Shown: positions 36,832-51,700, counted from the stretch's first letter. The stretch is DNA of 64,000 nt from Chrysomallon squamiferum (GCA_012295275.1 CM022670.1:25358755-25422754), one strand, 5' to 3'. A program made the numbers and translations. Notes: generated from the sequence alone by a model not told the origin.

Positions 36832-38662
36832 GTTTGTAAATATTACATATTTTGATAAAAGACTTTATTTAAGATTCTAAAGTTAGGTTTAGTTACTTAA
36901 TAACAATTAAAATATCTCTGTCCACTTGTGTACCAGTCCATACAAGGCAAGTATATGTCAGATGCAGCAATCATGATGGTTGTACTTGTATTTATATTTA
37001 AGCATGTTCATGGAGTCTTTTGTTTCTGTGAAGCTGATACATTGTTTGATCAGAGGAATTATTTGTTAAAAAATAAAGTTAATAATATTTGCAGATTCAC
37101 ATATTTTATTGCAAACTGCAATATAGATGTCACATTTAATTAAGTTTGATCAAAACAACAATCATAGATTCATACAAATGACATTTCTTATGATTTATTA
37201 CAAACACAAGAATCTGACACATAAGAATCTCTTTTTATGCATATTATTATTAAGTACACTTTAGAATAATATTAAAATTGCAAAGGATTCTTTTAATTTT
37301 ACTTCACAGTTTGTTATTTTGTATTTAACAAAAAATAAATTCTAACACTAAAGTTTTGTATTTCTTAGATAATGTTTTTATTTTCTCTTAAATAATAACT
37401 GTAATAATGTGGGAAAACAATTTGTTTAATATGCTGTTTATTATGTTTAATTAATTGTTTTTCTGGTAGAAAAGACAAAAACATATTTTCATAACAAGCT
37501 AGTGTTATCTTTGAGTTGTTTCTTTGACCTACATTTATATGAGACATTTGTTTTTTGTCAGAACTTGGAATCTAATTTTCTATTGTGTAGTTAACTCTGA
37601 CATTTTCTTATATTAATTACAGTCCAAACAGTTATCTCTACAGCATTCTTGAAGTGCATTCTGTGGGCTTAGGTGTCTGCATTCAGTACCTATCTTCATA
37701 GATGACAGATTTTGCTGAGAAAAAAAATGAAAAAGACATAAATTACAATCTCTTTAGAAATGAAGTCAAATAGTTTATTGTGACCTAACCATTCTTATCT
37801 CTGAAGTACAAAAGTACATGTTATGCTAAGTATTATTTCATGCACACAAATTATATATTTTATTTTACTACTACTACTAGTACTGATACTACTACTACTA
37901 TTATTATTGTTGTTGTTGTTGTTTTACATCAGTACATGTGATAATAGGTATTATTTGATAAGCTTTTATATATATATATATGCACCCACTAAGTACACAT
38001 AATTATTTCATAAATGTATCAAATTAAAATAAGTAATTGATTTATTGACACATACTCACACATGTACACTCATAAATCCCCCCCCCAAAAAAAAAAAAAT
38101 TGTTGTCAGAATGTTCTTTTCTTATGTTTTCTGATCTTGTCACAGATTTCATTATTATTTGCATTTAAGATAGTATCTAATGCCATTCAGGGTCTCTTCC
38201 ATAGAATATAAGGCCACCTTGGCAGATATCACCAAGATTTTGTAACATGATTTTTAGTTTCTAGTACAAGGCCAGTGAATACATTTTGTTATGATTCATA
38301 ATGATCATTATGGTATGACACAGAGAAGCAGTGTCTGATCTTTTTTGGTTTTTGGAGTGAGTCAAAATAAATGTCTGCCCTTTTCTTGCTTTATATATGA
38401 CAATCATAAAACACCAAGCATTATTATTCTCTTAACAAACCTGCATAATCTTGTATCTACTAATTAAAGGGTTAAAGGAAATTTAGTCCAAAGTTTTCTT
38501 TTAGAATGTGGTCACTTTGTTTTTATATTACCTTTGTGATGAAAATTCCTAATATAAATATGTCATTTACAAGACTGAAATATTTCTTTTATTGCTTGAT
38601 AATCTTGTTGTTTTTTTTTTTTATTATATATAAATATATATTACTTTATAATATCATTTCAG

Positions 38663-41600
38663 CAATTGCCCATTTGATATTGAGTATGAGACATGTGTAT
38701 TGGATCTTGACAAACCTTGGGAAGAGTTTGTGGTGAAGCGGTCTATTAATCCAATATGTCACATTCTTTGGGATCCGAGTGGCAGCAAATTACTTATAGT
38801 TGACAGTGAAGGAACATTTGAAGTGTGGCATATGGAGGTAAAATAATTGGAAATCAAAATGATACAGCAAAATGATAAAACATGTTTCTTGATTCATCTG
38901 TAAATGATCAACATTTTCCAGTGTTTAAAATCTTTTCAAGCCAAATGCAGGAATATACATGAGGTGGAAGTAAATTACAGACTTAAAAAAATCATAATAT
39001 TTCTAAAATTTATACTATTCATTAATGAGTTTACACATTTACCAAAAGAAATAACATACATGTTTTAATGAATACAGGCTCACCTGGTAAACAAATGGAG
39101 TGTTTTGCATAAGAGATGTGTAGTGGGGGAAGAAGTTCTAGCTCTGTCCTGGCTTCACAATGGTCTTCTCATTCCTTTCAATCCTGATAAACGTGAGTGC
39201 ATCCTTTTTGGAGAGAAGTTTCCTCGAGCCAAATTCAGTCCAACAATGGCTCACTTTGGAAGCAAGTCTTTAGATGGCTGGGTGGCAATCACTGCTACAG
39301 GACTTGTAAGTTTCTGTATTATTGCCTAATTTATTGTGATGTTTATTTTGATTTATTGTTATATAAATACTGAATTCATTTTGTGGAGGTTTATTTTTGT
39401 AAACTTTAGAAACCAAATTTGAAGTTACAGTATTTGTCTTTTAATGTGTGTTTGTAACTGTGTGTAATGAAAAAGACATAGCTATTGGTAGATAACATTC
39501 TTATTAACCATTTTCATTTACAAGACTTACTGAAGTCCAGCCATTTAATATGCCAGTGTATTTCTAATCATAAATGTATAAACTATACTGGTATATTTTG
39601 TTTCAGATTTGTGTTGGCCTCATCTTGGAACCAGAAAAAACATTACTTACTGTTGAGGAAAGCCTTGCTCCTTATCATTTACGGCTGTCAGAAGCTGATG
39701 TATCCTTCACAGGTACTGGTGAGATTATGATAGCCACTAGTGATGGGCTGATGTCCTCAACAATTCAGTGCTTTAAAGTGAAGTTATCACTGCAGCAAGG
39801 GCAGTGTGTGTTATTGTGTGAAGCCAGCGCAAGTCTGTACATGAAAAGTCAGATGGAATATGGTACAAATGATAGCCAAGCCTTACGAATAGTCAACCTC
39901 AGCTTTATGAATCATGAGAGCAGTGACACATTGCTGGTTACCTGTGGAGGCAAGGGATACAGTTGTATTGAAGTGTGGCAGTTGGTGGATCAGGCTTTAT
40001 CTTTACATCGCATGTTCCAGAAACAGACAAACCAAGAAAAGGCTTATAAGACACCAAAATGGATTCATACTTCGACTATTACCCATAATTCTACATTGAC
40101 AAACATTGCCAAACCCATCATCCCTCTGACCAGAACATCCGTGGATTCACAAGGCTTTGTATCATATTTCACTGCTGCCTACAAGGACGGTTCAATAAAA
40201 GTAATAAATAGATATTCTTATCAAGTGATCTTTGTATGCAGTCTGGATTCTCTTGTAGGAATGCATATACCCAAGTCAGACAAAGATAAAATTTCTCGTG
40301 TTCCATACTTGTCAACAATTGTGCAGACCTGGACTGGATCTGGTCTGATTGGCATTAGTGGTAGCAGGGCATTTGTTTTCCAAGTGGTCAATACGAGAGA
40401 CGGACCCATCCAGCTTATGCCTGGTGCACTGGTTCACTTGCTGGAGTACATAGTTAATACAGGAAATGACTGGTGGGATGTGCTGCTTATAATAAGTCCA
40501 GGTCAGTCTTATTTTATGAATGAATGAATGTTTAACAACTCAAATGTCTTATTTTATGTCAGGTTACCAGAAAATATGTTTTTATTTATAATATTGTCTA
40601 ACATTATGGAGAGAAAACTACTTATAGAGACTCACTAATGCTTTGAACTAATCCTTTGTAATGTTATTTATATTTTTTTAGGTATGATAGATAGGCTATG
40701 TCGGCGACTGTCAGAAGATTTTCAAAAACAACCAATCTCCATGCAGGAGCTGATGCGTGTGCGACTTGTAAGACTGAAGATTGGTTTGTACAGCTGTGTT
40801 CCTGGGGGTCACCAGAAGGCAGCTGATTGTCATGCTAAACTGTCACTCTGTGCTATTGCATCTGTCCTAAAGGGCATGCTCCGTCCCAAAATTGTTTCTT
40901 CTACAGATAAAGTGAGTCTGTTAATTTGTTTTTAACTTCTTAATTTTGAAGGCAAACATTAGGTTTAAGAGCTAAAATTATAATAATTTTTTTAATATGA
41001 ATACAAAAATATTCCTTGGAATTAATTTAATATATTGACAATTATTAAAGTATAATTTAATTAGACTTATTTTAGGCATATTTTCTGTAAATACCTTATT
41101 GAAAGTAAATATTATTTTATTAAATAAGATTTGACCATACAAACAAATGAAGAAGTATATTGGACCAAACATAATGAATTTGAAAGGAAATATGTTGTTC
41201 TGTGATTTTAGAGTCCATCAGAAAAGCTGTCCAACATTTGTACAACACATCCTGACACAGATCTTGACAGTGTGCTTGCTAAACTGGACACAGAAGAGTT
41301 CATCACTGAGGCTATAAGGAAAGAAAAGACTGCACAGTCTGAGGGTCAGTTCTTGTTGACTATTTTCCCCGATTTGTTTTCTTTATTTAATTTCATCATT
41401 TCCTCAATGTTCATATCTGTTTCTTCAAACAGAACTTTTCAAAGAATACTTTTTAATAGAATATGTTAAGTAACATGTTAATTATCTTGTCATCAGTTTT
41501 GTTATAAAAACAAGTAAATAAAAACCATGTTCTTCTTGTATAAAGATGTAGCAGCTAAAACCTGATTTTCATATAGAAAACACACATTTAGAAATCTATT

Positions 41601-42325
41601 AAAACTCATTTTATTTATTTTATCCAGCAACTTTGCAATCACTCCAGCCTTTCACTCAGTGGGTAACTGACTTTGCTCTCCACTTGCTCACAGCAATTCC
41701 TCTGTATCGAACATACTCAGGTTTCCGTGGTGCTTCACTTTTGAAAGATGAACTTGTTCTTACAACTCTGAGAGAACTTATCATCATCATTAGAATCTGG
41801 GGTCTGGTCAATCCGGCCTGTCTTCCAAGCTTCTCATCCACTGCTCACATTGACATCTTATCAGTAATCTACAAACTACTTACTCGTGTTTGGCTTTATA
41901 GTCAGGATGGAGGAAGCCTGGAATACAACGAAGGATTGATGGATGAATGCTGTGAACTTCCAAACAAATTATCTATTCCAAATATGAAACAGACCTATGG
42001 GGAAGAGAACTGTAGTTATGCTCTGTTTGGTCAAGATTTCCCACAGATATTCACTCTGGGTGTTGAACCCAGCTTTCTGGCAGTGACAAAACGAGAACGT
42101 TGCACATATGTACCTGATGGCATTGTAGACACAACACAAAAACATGATGCTATCAGACATATTCATCTTGGTTCCAGATCACTGAATGGAGTGAGGGAAT
42201 GTTGTAGATGTGGTGCTCTTTCACTAGCTAACACCACAGCAAAGACTATGACGATGAAATCATGGGAACAGAGATTTGTCAAGACTTGTATGTGTGGTGG
42301 TCTCTGGAAACTTTGCAATACTTAA
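38663..42325 (+). CDS. MED16: Mediator complex subunit 16, six exons, N-terminal exon missing
   Basis: Exons are 38663-38837, 39078-39305, 39607-40501, 40682-40911, 41212-41344 and 41628-42325, with consistent phases (0, 0, 1, 0, 1) and a TAA at 42323-42325. They encode 785 residues; human MED16 has 877. The order of motifs follows MED16: ILWDPSGSKLLIVDSEG and EEVLALSWLHNGLL, then KFSPTMAHFGSK and DGWVAITATGL, in the N-terminal WD40 propeller. Next are DWWDVLLIISPG, LRPKIVSSTDKSPSEKL and LRELIIIIRIWGLVNPACLP. The C-terminus has a cysteine cluster (CCRCG, then WEQRF and CMCGGLW), where human has CTRCG, WEQRW and CLCGGLW. MED16 is a tail-module subunit of Mediator and links activators to RNA polymerase II in the nucleus. 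The first visible exon starts at phase 2 after a TTTCAG acceptor, so about 60 residues lie in unidentified upstream exon(s). The gene converges on N4BP2. Confidence 0.93.
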
Positions 42326-42350
42326 TCAAGTTTGTTAAAATTATTTGTCA

Positions 42351-42356
42351 AATAAA
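42351..42356 (+). terminator. AATAAA poly(A) signal, MED16
   Basis: Canonical hexamer only 26 nt after the stop codon, predicting a very short 3' UTR. Later AATAAA hexamers exist, so this may not be the only site. Confidence 0.5.
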
Positions 42357-43572
42357 ATCAAAAACTACAATCAAGTGATGAAAATATTTTTTACACATTC
42401 AGTTGTGTTGACTAATATTAGTTTAGGTGTAGTTTTCTAAACAAAAGTATCTTCATTTACATTTGTTCTAAATATGAAATATGTAGTAATTGATCTGTCA
42501 GTATAAATTATTGCCTTATTTACAACAAACTGCTGACATTTAATTCACTGATAATGTATTAAGTTTCATAAATTATTTTGTTTGGCGGTTTACAACATTA
42601 GATAGGATACATTTTTCTGTTTGAAGATATTACATGCAGCTGAAAACAACTGCTATTTATAATCTTGGCTGCAATAAAGCAAAATGCGTAACTAAAGTGG
42701 AATAGAACACACAGATTCTCTTTCATTACAAATATAATTTTATTAATAGTCATGTAACAACAAACAAAATATCCTACATGTATCCAAATAAAAACCACAG
42801 CAAAATATTAAAATATATATTTTTTTATTTAGTAAGAATGAAAACACCAATATCAGTTTAAAATGAAAAATACAAAATATATATAATGTACAAAATAATT
42901 TTTTAAAAAAGAAAAAAGTTGCATATAAAGTTTTGCTGCCATATCACAAAATGACTAGTTTTAGATAATTTTGTGACCTCTCAGTTTAAATTATTTGCAT
43001 ATATATGTTAGAAAGTTACAATTACAGTGGTTGAATTCAGTGTGTTGCCTGCAACACAAGAAATAACAAAACATGAAATTGAATATCACCTGTTGTGATT
43101 TATTATTATTTCTATCCCTTCATCTGACTACATAGGATGATCACATGTTACATTATAGTTTTTAATGTCAGTTTCTTGTTACAAAATTTTAATTTCACTA
43201 ACAATAACAAGACAAATCACCGATGAGTTCCTTCTCTGTGAACAATCACTTCATAGCTGATGAAACACTCTGATGATATCGTAACTGAACTTTAAAAATA
43301 CCAGCACGCTCCTCTGTGAACCTTTTTTGTTTAAAAAATATTAAATATTATTGTATCACATAGATTACTGCTGATATGAAAAGGAATAATTATTTCACAT
43401 TAAAATCAAAGTATTTTGTTGTTTCAGTGTTTTTACGATTGTTTTCTACAAAGAAATAACTATTATTTCATTCTGAACCTGAAATACTTTTGGCTATGAT
43501 ATGAAAAAAGAAAGAACAACTTCAAGATAAATTTTATATTTTTATATATTGATTTATGATCCTTGATATGTA

Positions 43573-43636
<64 letters not shown>

Positions 43637-43784
43637 CATAAATTAATAATTTAAAAAAATCAGTTCCTTTCAGTTAAGTATAGGTCTGGTAAAAAAATAT
43701 ATAGTCTTCCTCAAATTAAACAAACTTCAAAATTTAATGAATACTATGAGGGCACTGGACATACAGTGACAGACAAGCCTAGTT
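42357..43784. other. Region between convergent MED16 and N4BP2
   Basis: It contains the 3' UTR of N4BP2 on the minus strand (TTTATT hexamers at 42738 and others) and a long (TA)n tract at 43570-43640. No further gene seen. Confidence 0.5.
43570..43640. repeat. (TA)n microsatellite
   Basis: About 28 TA units flanked by GT and ATAC units, within the presumed N4BP2 3' UTR. The tract is self-complementary. Confidence 0.95.
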
Positions 43785-45725
43785 TTACAAAAATATAAAC
43801 CTGTATCCAGCAGTGGTTAAGTAGTTTGCAACAGCAGGGCGTATTTTGGCGACACCTCCCTGACTGTGACGTCCTGTGCCAGTAATAATCACTAAAATCT
43901 GTCTGTTTCGATCAGGTCGTTGTTGAAAATCTGTCAAAAGTAACATCAACAATTTTGTTCACCATTAATATATTTCCCAGCTATCACAACTACATTCAAA
44001 ACATAAATCACATCAAACTATAACATCTATTTATTTTTAATTTTTAAAAGCATTAGATTATTATTCTGGTAACTTTCTCAACTTGTTTCATAAATGGAGT
44101 GAGTTAATACTTATCACTATTGCTAAAGATACTGCAAAATTCGTTATTTCTAAACATAATATACTATATAGTGTAAATTGTTAAATGTTACCCGCCTATA
44201 ATTATTAACACAAATTGGCCCATGAAATTTAGATGCGTTGGCTGTTCAGGTTGTGCGGTTGTGTCAAGGAAAAGCTCCTTTAGTTTAATTTAATTGAAAG
44301 AATGTTGTTTATCCAGTAAATTTAACTTATGTTTATATTAAATGATGACTGCTGTTTTACTATTACCAACCATTAAACCATTACTAGTAAATGTATTCTG
44401 ATCGTTTATCATTATTCCAATTTTTTATTTCATTTTTATTTTTATTTTTTAAATCTCTATTTAATATTTAGCAACTTTTACAGAATATAATTTTTTTTTT
44501 AATTTACCAGTTTCTCTTTGTTTAAGAATTTGCTGCAAAGTAGAAATGGCTTCAGTGACATGGAATCCATGAAGATCAAGAGTGTCACAATATTTCAAAT
44601 CATCATTCCTAATAAATAAAATTTAAAAATTCTTAAAAAATTAACAATTAAAATCAGAACTCCGTAAAATACTTATTTTCAAATGCATTAAATCTATAGA
44701 GTATATAAATTATAATTTAAATATTTTAATCATATAGTATGCATTCAAACATTCATATATGTTACTGTAAACAATAAGAAATGATTTAAAAATAAAACCT
44801 AAAATACGAATTTAAAAAAACAAAACAAATTAACAATAATTTAATAAACCAAGAATCATGATCCTAAATGTAAGAAGTGATAAATTTACTTTGTTAAATC
44901 TTGGTCTTGTATTTTTACCTGGATTCCAGAAGTTTCTGTGATGCTCTCATATGTGCTTCTTTGAGTTTTTCTGTATGCAAATGACCCTTAAAAAATAAAT
45001 TTAAAAAAGAATATAATAATAATAAAATAATAATAATAATAATAACACCAAAAATAAAAATAAATAAATTAAAACAAACTTGACACAGTAAATATTTTAA
45101 AGTTATATTTTATATATTTATAGGGTTGGTTCAAAATAATTTAAAATTATGATAGTTTAAAAAAAAGAAAAAGAAAACGATTAAAAAAATTCTAAATACT
45201 AATATGTGCAGAAAGTATGAAATTTGATAATCATTTGTAAGTCTTGATCATACAAATACTAGAAAGGCAAAGACAAATTAGACGTAAAAACAACAAACAA
45301 TTATAGAAAAATACAATTGTGCAGTTATAAGCTACTAAATCTCTACCTGGATATATTTAAAAATTATAATTTTTCTTCTTTTGGGGAATTTAACAAACCA
45401 ATTACAGGGCAGGGGTTGGAAGGGAATTGGAAATTTAACAAACAAGTTATAGGGTTGTGTTGGGAAGGGGAAATAATCTAATAGGTGCACTATAACAATT
45501 CATATTCACCTGCTGAGAATAGAAGCATGCCACGTCTTTCATGCCTCGATGATAGGCTTGCTGAGCCTTGCTAAAGCATTCATTTCTCAGTTTGTAATAC
45601 AGGGTTCCCTCAGCTCGTAACTCTGCATATGATGGAAGGAAGTCTGATTCATCATGTACATCCTGGAACTCTTTAGGCTTAAAAGTTTAAAACAGTGATG
45701 AGGTAAATAAAATGGAAAGAAGTAC

Positions 45726-45768
<43 letters not shown>

Positions 45769-48700
45769 TAACAATAATGATAACAATAATAATATCAACA
45801 ATATTAAAACATACAAACAAACAAACACAAAAATAATAAAAAGTTAAAAAATAATAATAAAAAAAAGTTAAATAAATATATAAATAAAATAGCCAACAAA
45901 AACAATTAAAAGCAAAATTTTTAACTTCGATATTAGCTACTAGTACTAATGAACATTTGTTTAACAATTGTTCTAAAAAGCTTGTATATTTATTGCATGC
46001 CATAAAGGTTTTGTGATAATGATACAAGATAAAATCCACTGAATGAATTGATATTAGTAAGGCAGTTATCTTAGATGCTTTCCCAAAGTTAGGAAATATA
46101 ATATTACCCCTGTTGTCTGTTCCACCACTTTATCATCAAATTCGGCATCATTAGCAGCTGATGATTTTGCACTTTCTTTAACACCAAGAATATTCTGAAT
46201 ATTCTGTACACTGTCTTCTAAGCTGAAACTACAGTATGCAAATAATACTCAACTTTGGCTGAAGAAATATTTAAAAATGTTATGAGTTTAATAACAGTTC
46301 TAGATGGTGAGAGAGAGTATACAAATCAAAAATAAACAATACAAAAAAAAAAAAAAAAACCAAAAAAAAGAAGTAAATAAAAAAATAAATAATAAAAATA
46401 ACATATCAATTACCGTATATACTTGTGTACAAGGCGACTGTATGTATAAGTCGATGTGTATTTTAAGACCAAAAATTGCGTCATTTTAGGTATTACTTGT
46501 GTATAAGTCGACTGTAGATTCCAGGCACCGTCACTTTGTTTTCGATTTGTCGGTAGTGGATATTAATGACGATTGCAATATTATTTCACCATTAGGACCG
46601 ATATTTAGTGCAATTTGGCAGAGAAGTCTGCATTCCTAGATCATTGCAAGACGCCGTAAGGCATAACGCTGTACTGATGGTTTTTTCGCTTTAAAATGTA
46701 TTTTCATGTCATTAAACGGAAGAATATCATGTTTTACATTCATATTTGATTTTGTTATTTAATTTTTCAAATTTTTTTATACGATAAAATTATATTTTTG
46801 AAAAGCTGAAAGACCACGATTATTTTAGATGCATCCCGTAGCAAAAAATAGTCAAAATGGCGACTCTTCAGCAACAGCTACAAAAGCATTACCTACGTAT
46901 AAGTCGACCCCCAAAATATTACCTTAATATAGTCGCCCAAAAATTCGACTTATATACAGTAAAAATAAAAAATCTAGTCCTAATTGTTTTCCTAAACCAT
47001 TTACTGCTGTATTAGGTTTTTCACAATTTGTTTGTTAATTAACTTTCAGCTGATCTATTTTATTGTCTAAATGATGTGTCTATCATTTTAGGAGACAACA
47101 CAGTTATTCAATATTAATAATAAAATATCATAATTTTAATTTGTGTGTAATTTTTATATACATACCAATATACAGAAATTACCTATTAAATAGATTATTA
47201 AACAGATTATCAGTCTATTACAAAATCACTGTCAGTGAGATTTGGAGAAAAATAATTTTTAATAATTTTTAAGAATATTAAATTAAACAATGATTCGACA
47301 CAAAGAGTAAATTAATGTATATTCTAAGGCATGTTAGATGACAGTGTAAAGTATCTAAAGAAACAATATATTAGCATGATGATAAATTTGCTCCCAGAAG
47401 GTAGACTGAAAATAATTACTATTAAAAATATTACCCGTTAGCTTGAAAAATCTCTTCTAAGAAATCCTCATCAACTCCAGGAAAACTGTTGTACAGCTTC
47501 TGCCTCTTCAGTTTTGTTACTACAGCAATGTAAGTGTTTGATTCCTCCAGATTTTGCTGAAAATATTTATAAAATCTTTTTGAAAGGTGTTATGGATAAA
47601 ACAAATATTTAAAACAGGAAATGAACTCAGAGAAGCACTAAATAAATAAAATTATTGTTTTATTATCATTTTTTATGTCGACACAATTACAATATGCAAT
47701 GTTAAAAAGGAATCTTATCGAACTTTCTGACTGGTAGAATATTATATTCATTTTAACTTTAATGTTGACTTCATGCAATAATATTACCCCTGTTGTCTGT
47801 TCCACCACTTTATCATCAAATTCGGCATCATTAGCAACTGATGATTTTGCCCTTTCTTTAACACCAAGAATATTCTGAATATTCTGTAGAGTGTCTTCTA
47901 AGCTGAAACTACAGTATGCAAATAATACTCAACTTTGGCTGAAGGAATATTTAAAAATGTGATGAGTTTAATAACAGTTCTAGATAGAGAGAGAGTGTAC
48001 AAAAATAAAAAATAAGCACTACAATAAACCACAAAAAGAAGTAAATACAAAAATAAATAATAAAAATAATATATCAATAAAAAATAAAAAATCTAGTACT
48101 AATTGTTTCCCTAAACCACTTACTGCTGTATTAGGTTTTTCACAATTTGTTTGTTAATTAACTTTCAGCTGATCTATTTTATTGTCTACTTGATGTGTCT
48201 ATCATTTTAGGAAACAACACAATTATTCAATATTAATAATAAAATATCGTAATTTTAATTTGTGTGTAATTTTTATATACATACCAATATACAGAAATTA
48301 CCTATTAAATAAATTATTAAACAGATTATCAGTCTATTACAAAATCACTGTCAGTGAGATTTGGAGAAAAATAATGTTTAATAATTTTTAAGAATATTAA
48401 ATTAAACAATGATTCGACACAAACAGTAAATTAATGTATCTTCTAAGGCATGTTAGATGATAGTGTAAAGTATCTAAAGAAACAATATATTAGCATGATG
48501 ATAATTTATAACTTCTTCTTAATTAGACGATAAATTTGCTCCCAGAAGGTAGACTGAAAATAATTACTATTAAAAATATTACCCGTTAGCTTGAAAAATC
48601 TCTTCTAAGAAATTCTCATCAACTCCAGGAAAACTGTTGTACAGCTTCTGCCTCTTCAGTTTTGTTGCTACAGCAATGTAACTGTCTGATTCCTCCAGGA

Positions 48701-51700
48701 GTTTTTGCTGAAAATATTTATGAAATCTTTTTGAAAGGTGTAATGGAGAAAACAAATATTTAAAACATGAAATGAACACAGAGAAGCACTAAATAAATAA
48801 AATTATTGTTTTATTATAAAAAAAAATTTGTCGACAAAAGTACAATGTTTAAAAAGGAATATTATTGAATTTTCTGACTGGAATATTATATTAATTTTAA
48901 CTTTAATTTTGACTTCATGCAATAATACGTTGGCAATCTAAAAAAAAAAAAATAATAAATAAGAAAAATAATTTTATACCTTTTGCATTCAAAGCTTTCA
49001 TTCAGTTCTTATGCAATAAACAGAACAACAATAAGAATAAATGTATTTGATCAAAAAGAATTTTAGCATCAACAAAACTGTTAGTGAATAACAGCATGCT
49101 ACACATTACTGACAGTTGTATTTAAAATAATGTGTTTCTGAACTTAACTTTTAAGTAACAATAAAAATTAAAATTTAACAAAATTCAAAAAAAAGACAAA
49201 AAACAACCATTTTGTCTAGGTAATCACAACTGAAATGTAATACATTCATATGAACATGCATTTACAACAATTAAAAAGTTAAGTTTTATTTCTATTAATT
49301 ATTATTATTTTGTTGTTGTTGTTGTATATAATACACAAATATAGATGTTTGTTCAATGACAGCTTCACATTTAAACATATCTTTAGCTCAACATTAAAGA
49401 ACATTTCAGCAGATTTGGATATATTAACCAAATTAAGCAAAAACAAAGACAAACCTACCCAATAAAAAGATAAATAAATAAATAAATTAAGAAAAAAAAC
49501 AAAAAATGGAACTTCCAACAACAACCAATGTCCCTTTTTCTTTATCTTATGATAATCCCTGAAAGCATTCCTATTTAACTAGGAAGGCAAAGTAGTGCTG
49601 TTTTGGATGCTTTGTGACAATTAAGCAGTAAAATAACATTTAGAGCGAACATCAGGGTAAACATTATGATAGATATATGAGGATAGTTAAATAATAATTT
49701 ATGACTGACTGTATTATGCACACCTACTCTTTATTCACTTTTATTCAAATAACCAGTTAATAATTATGTTGACAGAAATAGAATGAGTTTGCAACCAAAA
49801 TACTGATGTCACAAAAGGGATTTTATTAACAGGATATATCTTTATATCCATTAGGCATATAATTATTTTAATTTGAATATTATTATCTTTTTCTTTCTTA
49901 AATAACTGGAATTTGTACCAAAAACATTAATTACATACAGCCGATATTTTAGAAACATCTAAACATACAATTTCAAAAATAAAATTCTCTAAACCTAGTA
50001 TAAGAACTAATATACTTCAGCTGAACTTTTATGCTGAAATATCAGTTAATAAAACCGATAATAATGTTTCAGGGCAAGCTTTGAAATTACTTTCAAATCA
50101 TAATCAGCATAGTTAAGATGTGTTTAGTCAGAGTGCAGTTTAATCAAATAATCCATGCATGCCAACATATAAAACTTGTATTATCCTTAAATATGAATAG
50201 AAAAAGAACCTTCAAATATCTGCCATTCGTTTCATTTCTAGACTGTCAATAAAAAGATAAGCAACTTTAATAGTTCATGTATAGTGGATATTTTCTTTAG
50301 AGGCAAGACATTATGTTTTCAAAAATCATGTCAAAATGGTGGATAAAAGGTGGAAAAACAACTGAAATAAGATTAACATTCTACACATTCATAGAGAAAC
50401 AGAAAAAATATTTATAAAATTTTGAATTTGCAATGCTTTTGCCTTTGAATGTTGAATGTGTATACTGACAGTTATACTGGTTTTGAATTTATAAGCCATA
50501 ATGACGTGATTTTTTTCAAATTCTAAAGATTAAATAAGATGCTCTAACAATTAATAAAAGTTACAGAACAATTATATTATACCATCAAATATTACTCTAT
50601 TATAAAGTTTCAGCTAAATGAATGTAATTAAAAATGATTCAGAAATAACATTTCATTGTTAAAAAACATGAAGTTATCTGGATTTAAAAGTCAATATTTA
50701 ATTTGCTGACGCTATTCTAAATTTAGGAAAGAAAATGTTGAAAGAACCTGTTCTACTCTTAGTATGTGTTTGTCATTTTCCTCTTTTATGATGTCTTTAA
50801 GTTTCACAGGCTCCTTCATCTTGTGCTGCCATAAAGGTTCAACATCAATGTTATAAATGTCTTGTGTTGGAAGACGCTTAACACTACCTAACTTTTCTTC
50901 CTGCTGTAACTGCCTGGCCATGGCTTCATCTAATAAAATGAAGATAAAACACATGAATAACTTTTATTATGTGTAAAACATATGATTTTTGTGTATAGCC
51001 ATGATGTTAAAGATAAATCTATTCATGTAACTTTGTTAGTTTTGATTGTAAATTAACAGAAGGTATCTGTTTATCTTCCCACATGATGGAAGATATAAAC
51101 TGTGACCATTGAATTTGATCCACAAATCATGGGGTAGTGACAGGATTGGGAAATAGTCCAGTGGGTATACATAAAATATGGAAGGAATGAAAATTAAGAA
51201 GAAAAAGATATCAGATTCATTTTAGAAAGTATAATTAATTTTCATGAAAAAATTATTAATTAGGAAGAAAACAACAATATGATATTCTTTTATTAATAAG
51301 TTAATTTTGTATTTGTAGCATGTTTAAGAATATATTTAATAAGAAAAAAATAATAGCTGAAAATAATATAAAGCACAAACCCTCCTTCAGCTGCCTAAGA
51401 ACACTTTTGCTCTGCATGCTTCTTTGTAAACAAGAGTGGATTAGTCTTGCTGTGTTAAGATCAAGAGAGACTTCAAATTCATCACTATCTAGAAGAAAAA
51501 TAAAAACATCAATCAATTCAGATCTTAACATAGTTTCAGATTAAGACATTTCATTTATTTTTAGTCTATTACTAATTATCTTTATTTAAGAATGATAAAT
51601 CAGTACTGAGAACAATTTACTTTAAAAATAATAAGAATAGCCCATTTGAAATATCCTTTTCGTTTTATTATTTTTTTCAGTATTTTTATTTATTTGAAAT

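Larger units (their letters stand above)
35541..38662. other. Region upstream of the visible MED16 exons, no exon found
   Basis: AT-rich sequence with a (GT)n tract (36126-36170), a short tandem duplication (36627-36831) and a minus-strand open frame (36350-36634) of unknown identity. The first MED16 coding exon should lie here or further upstream, but I could not identify it. Confidence 0.45.
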
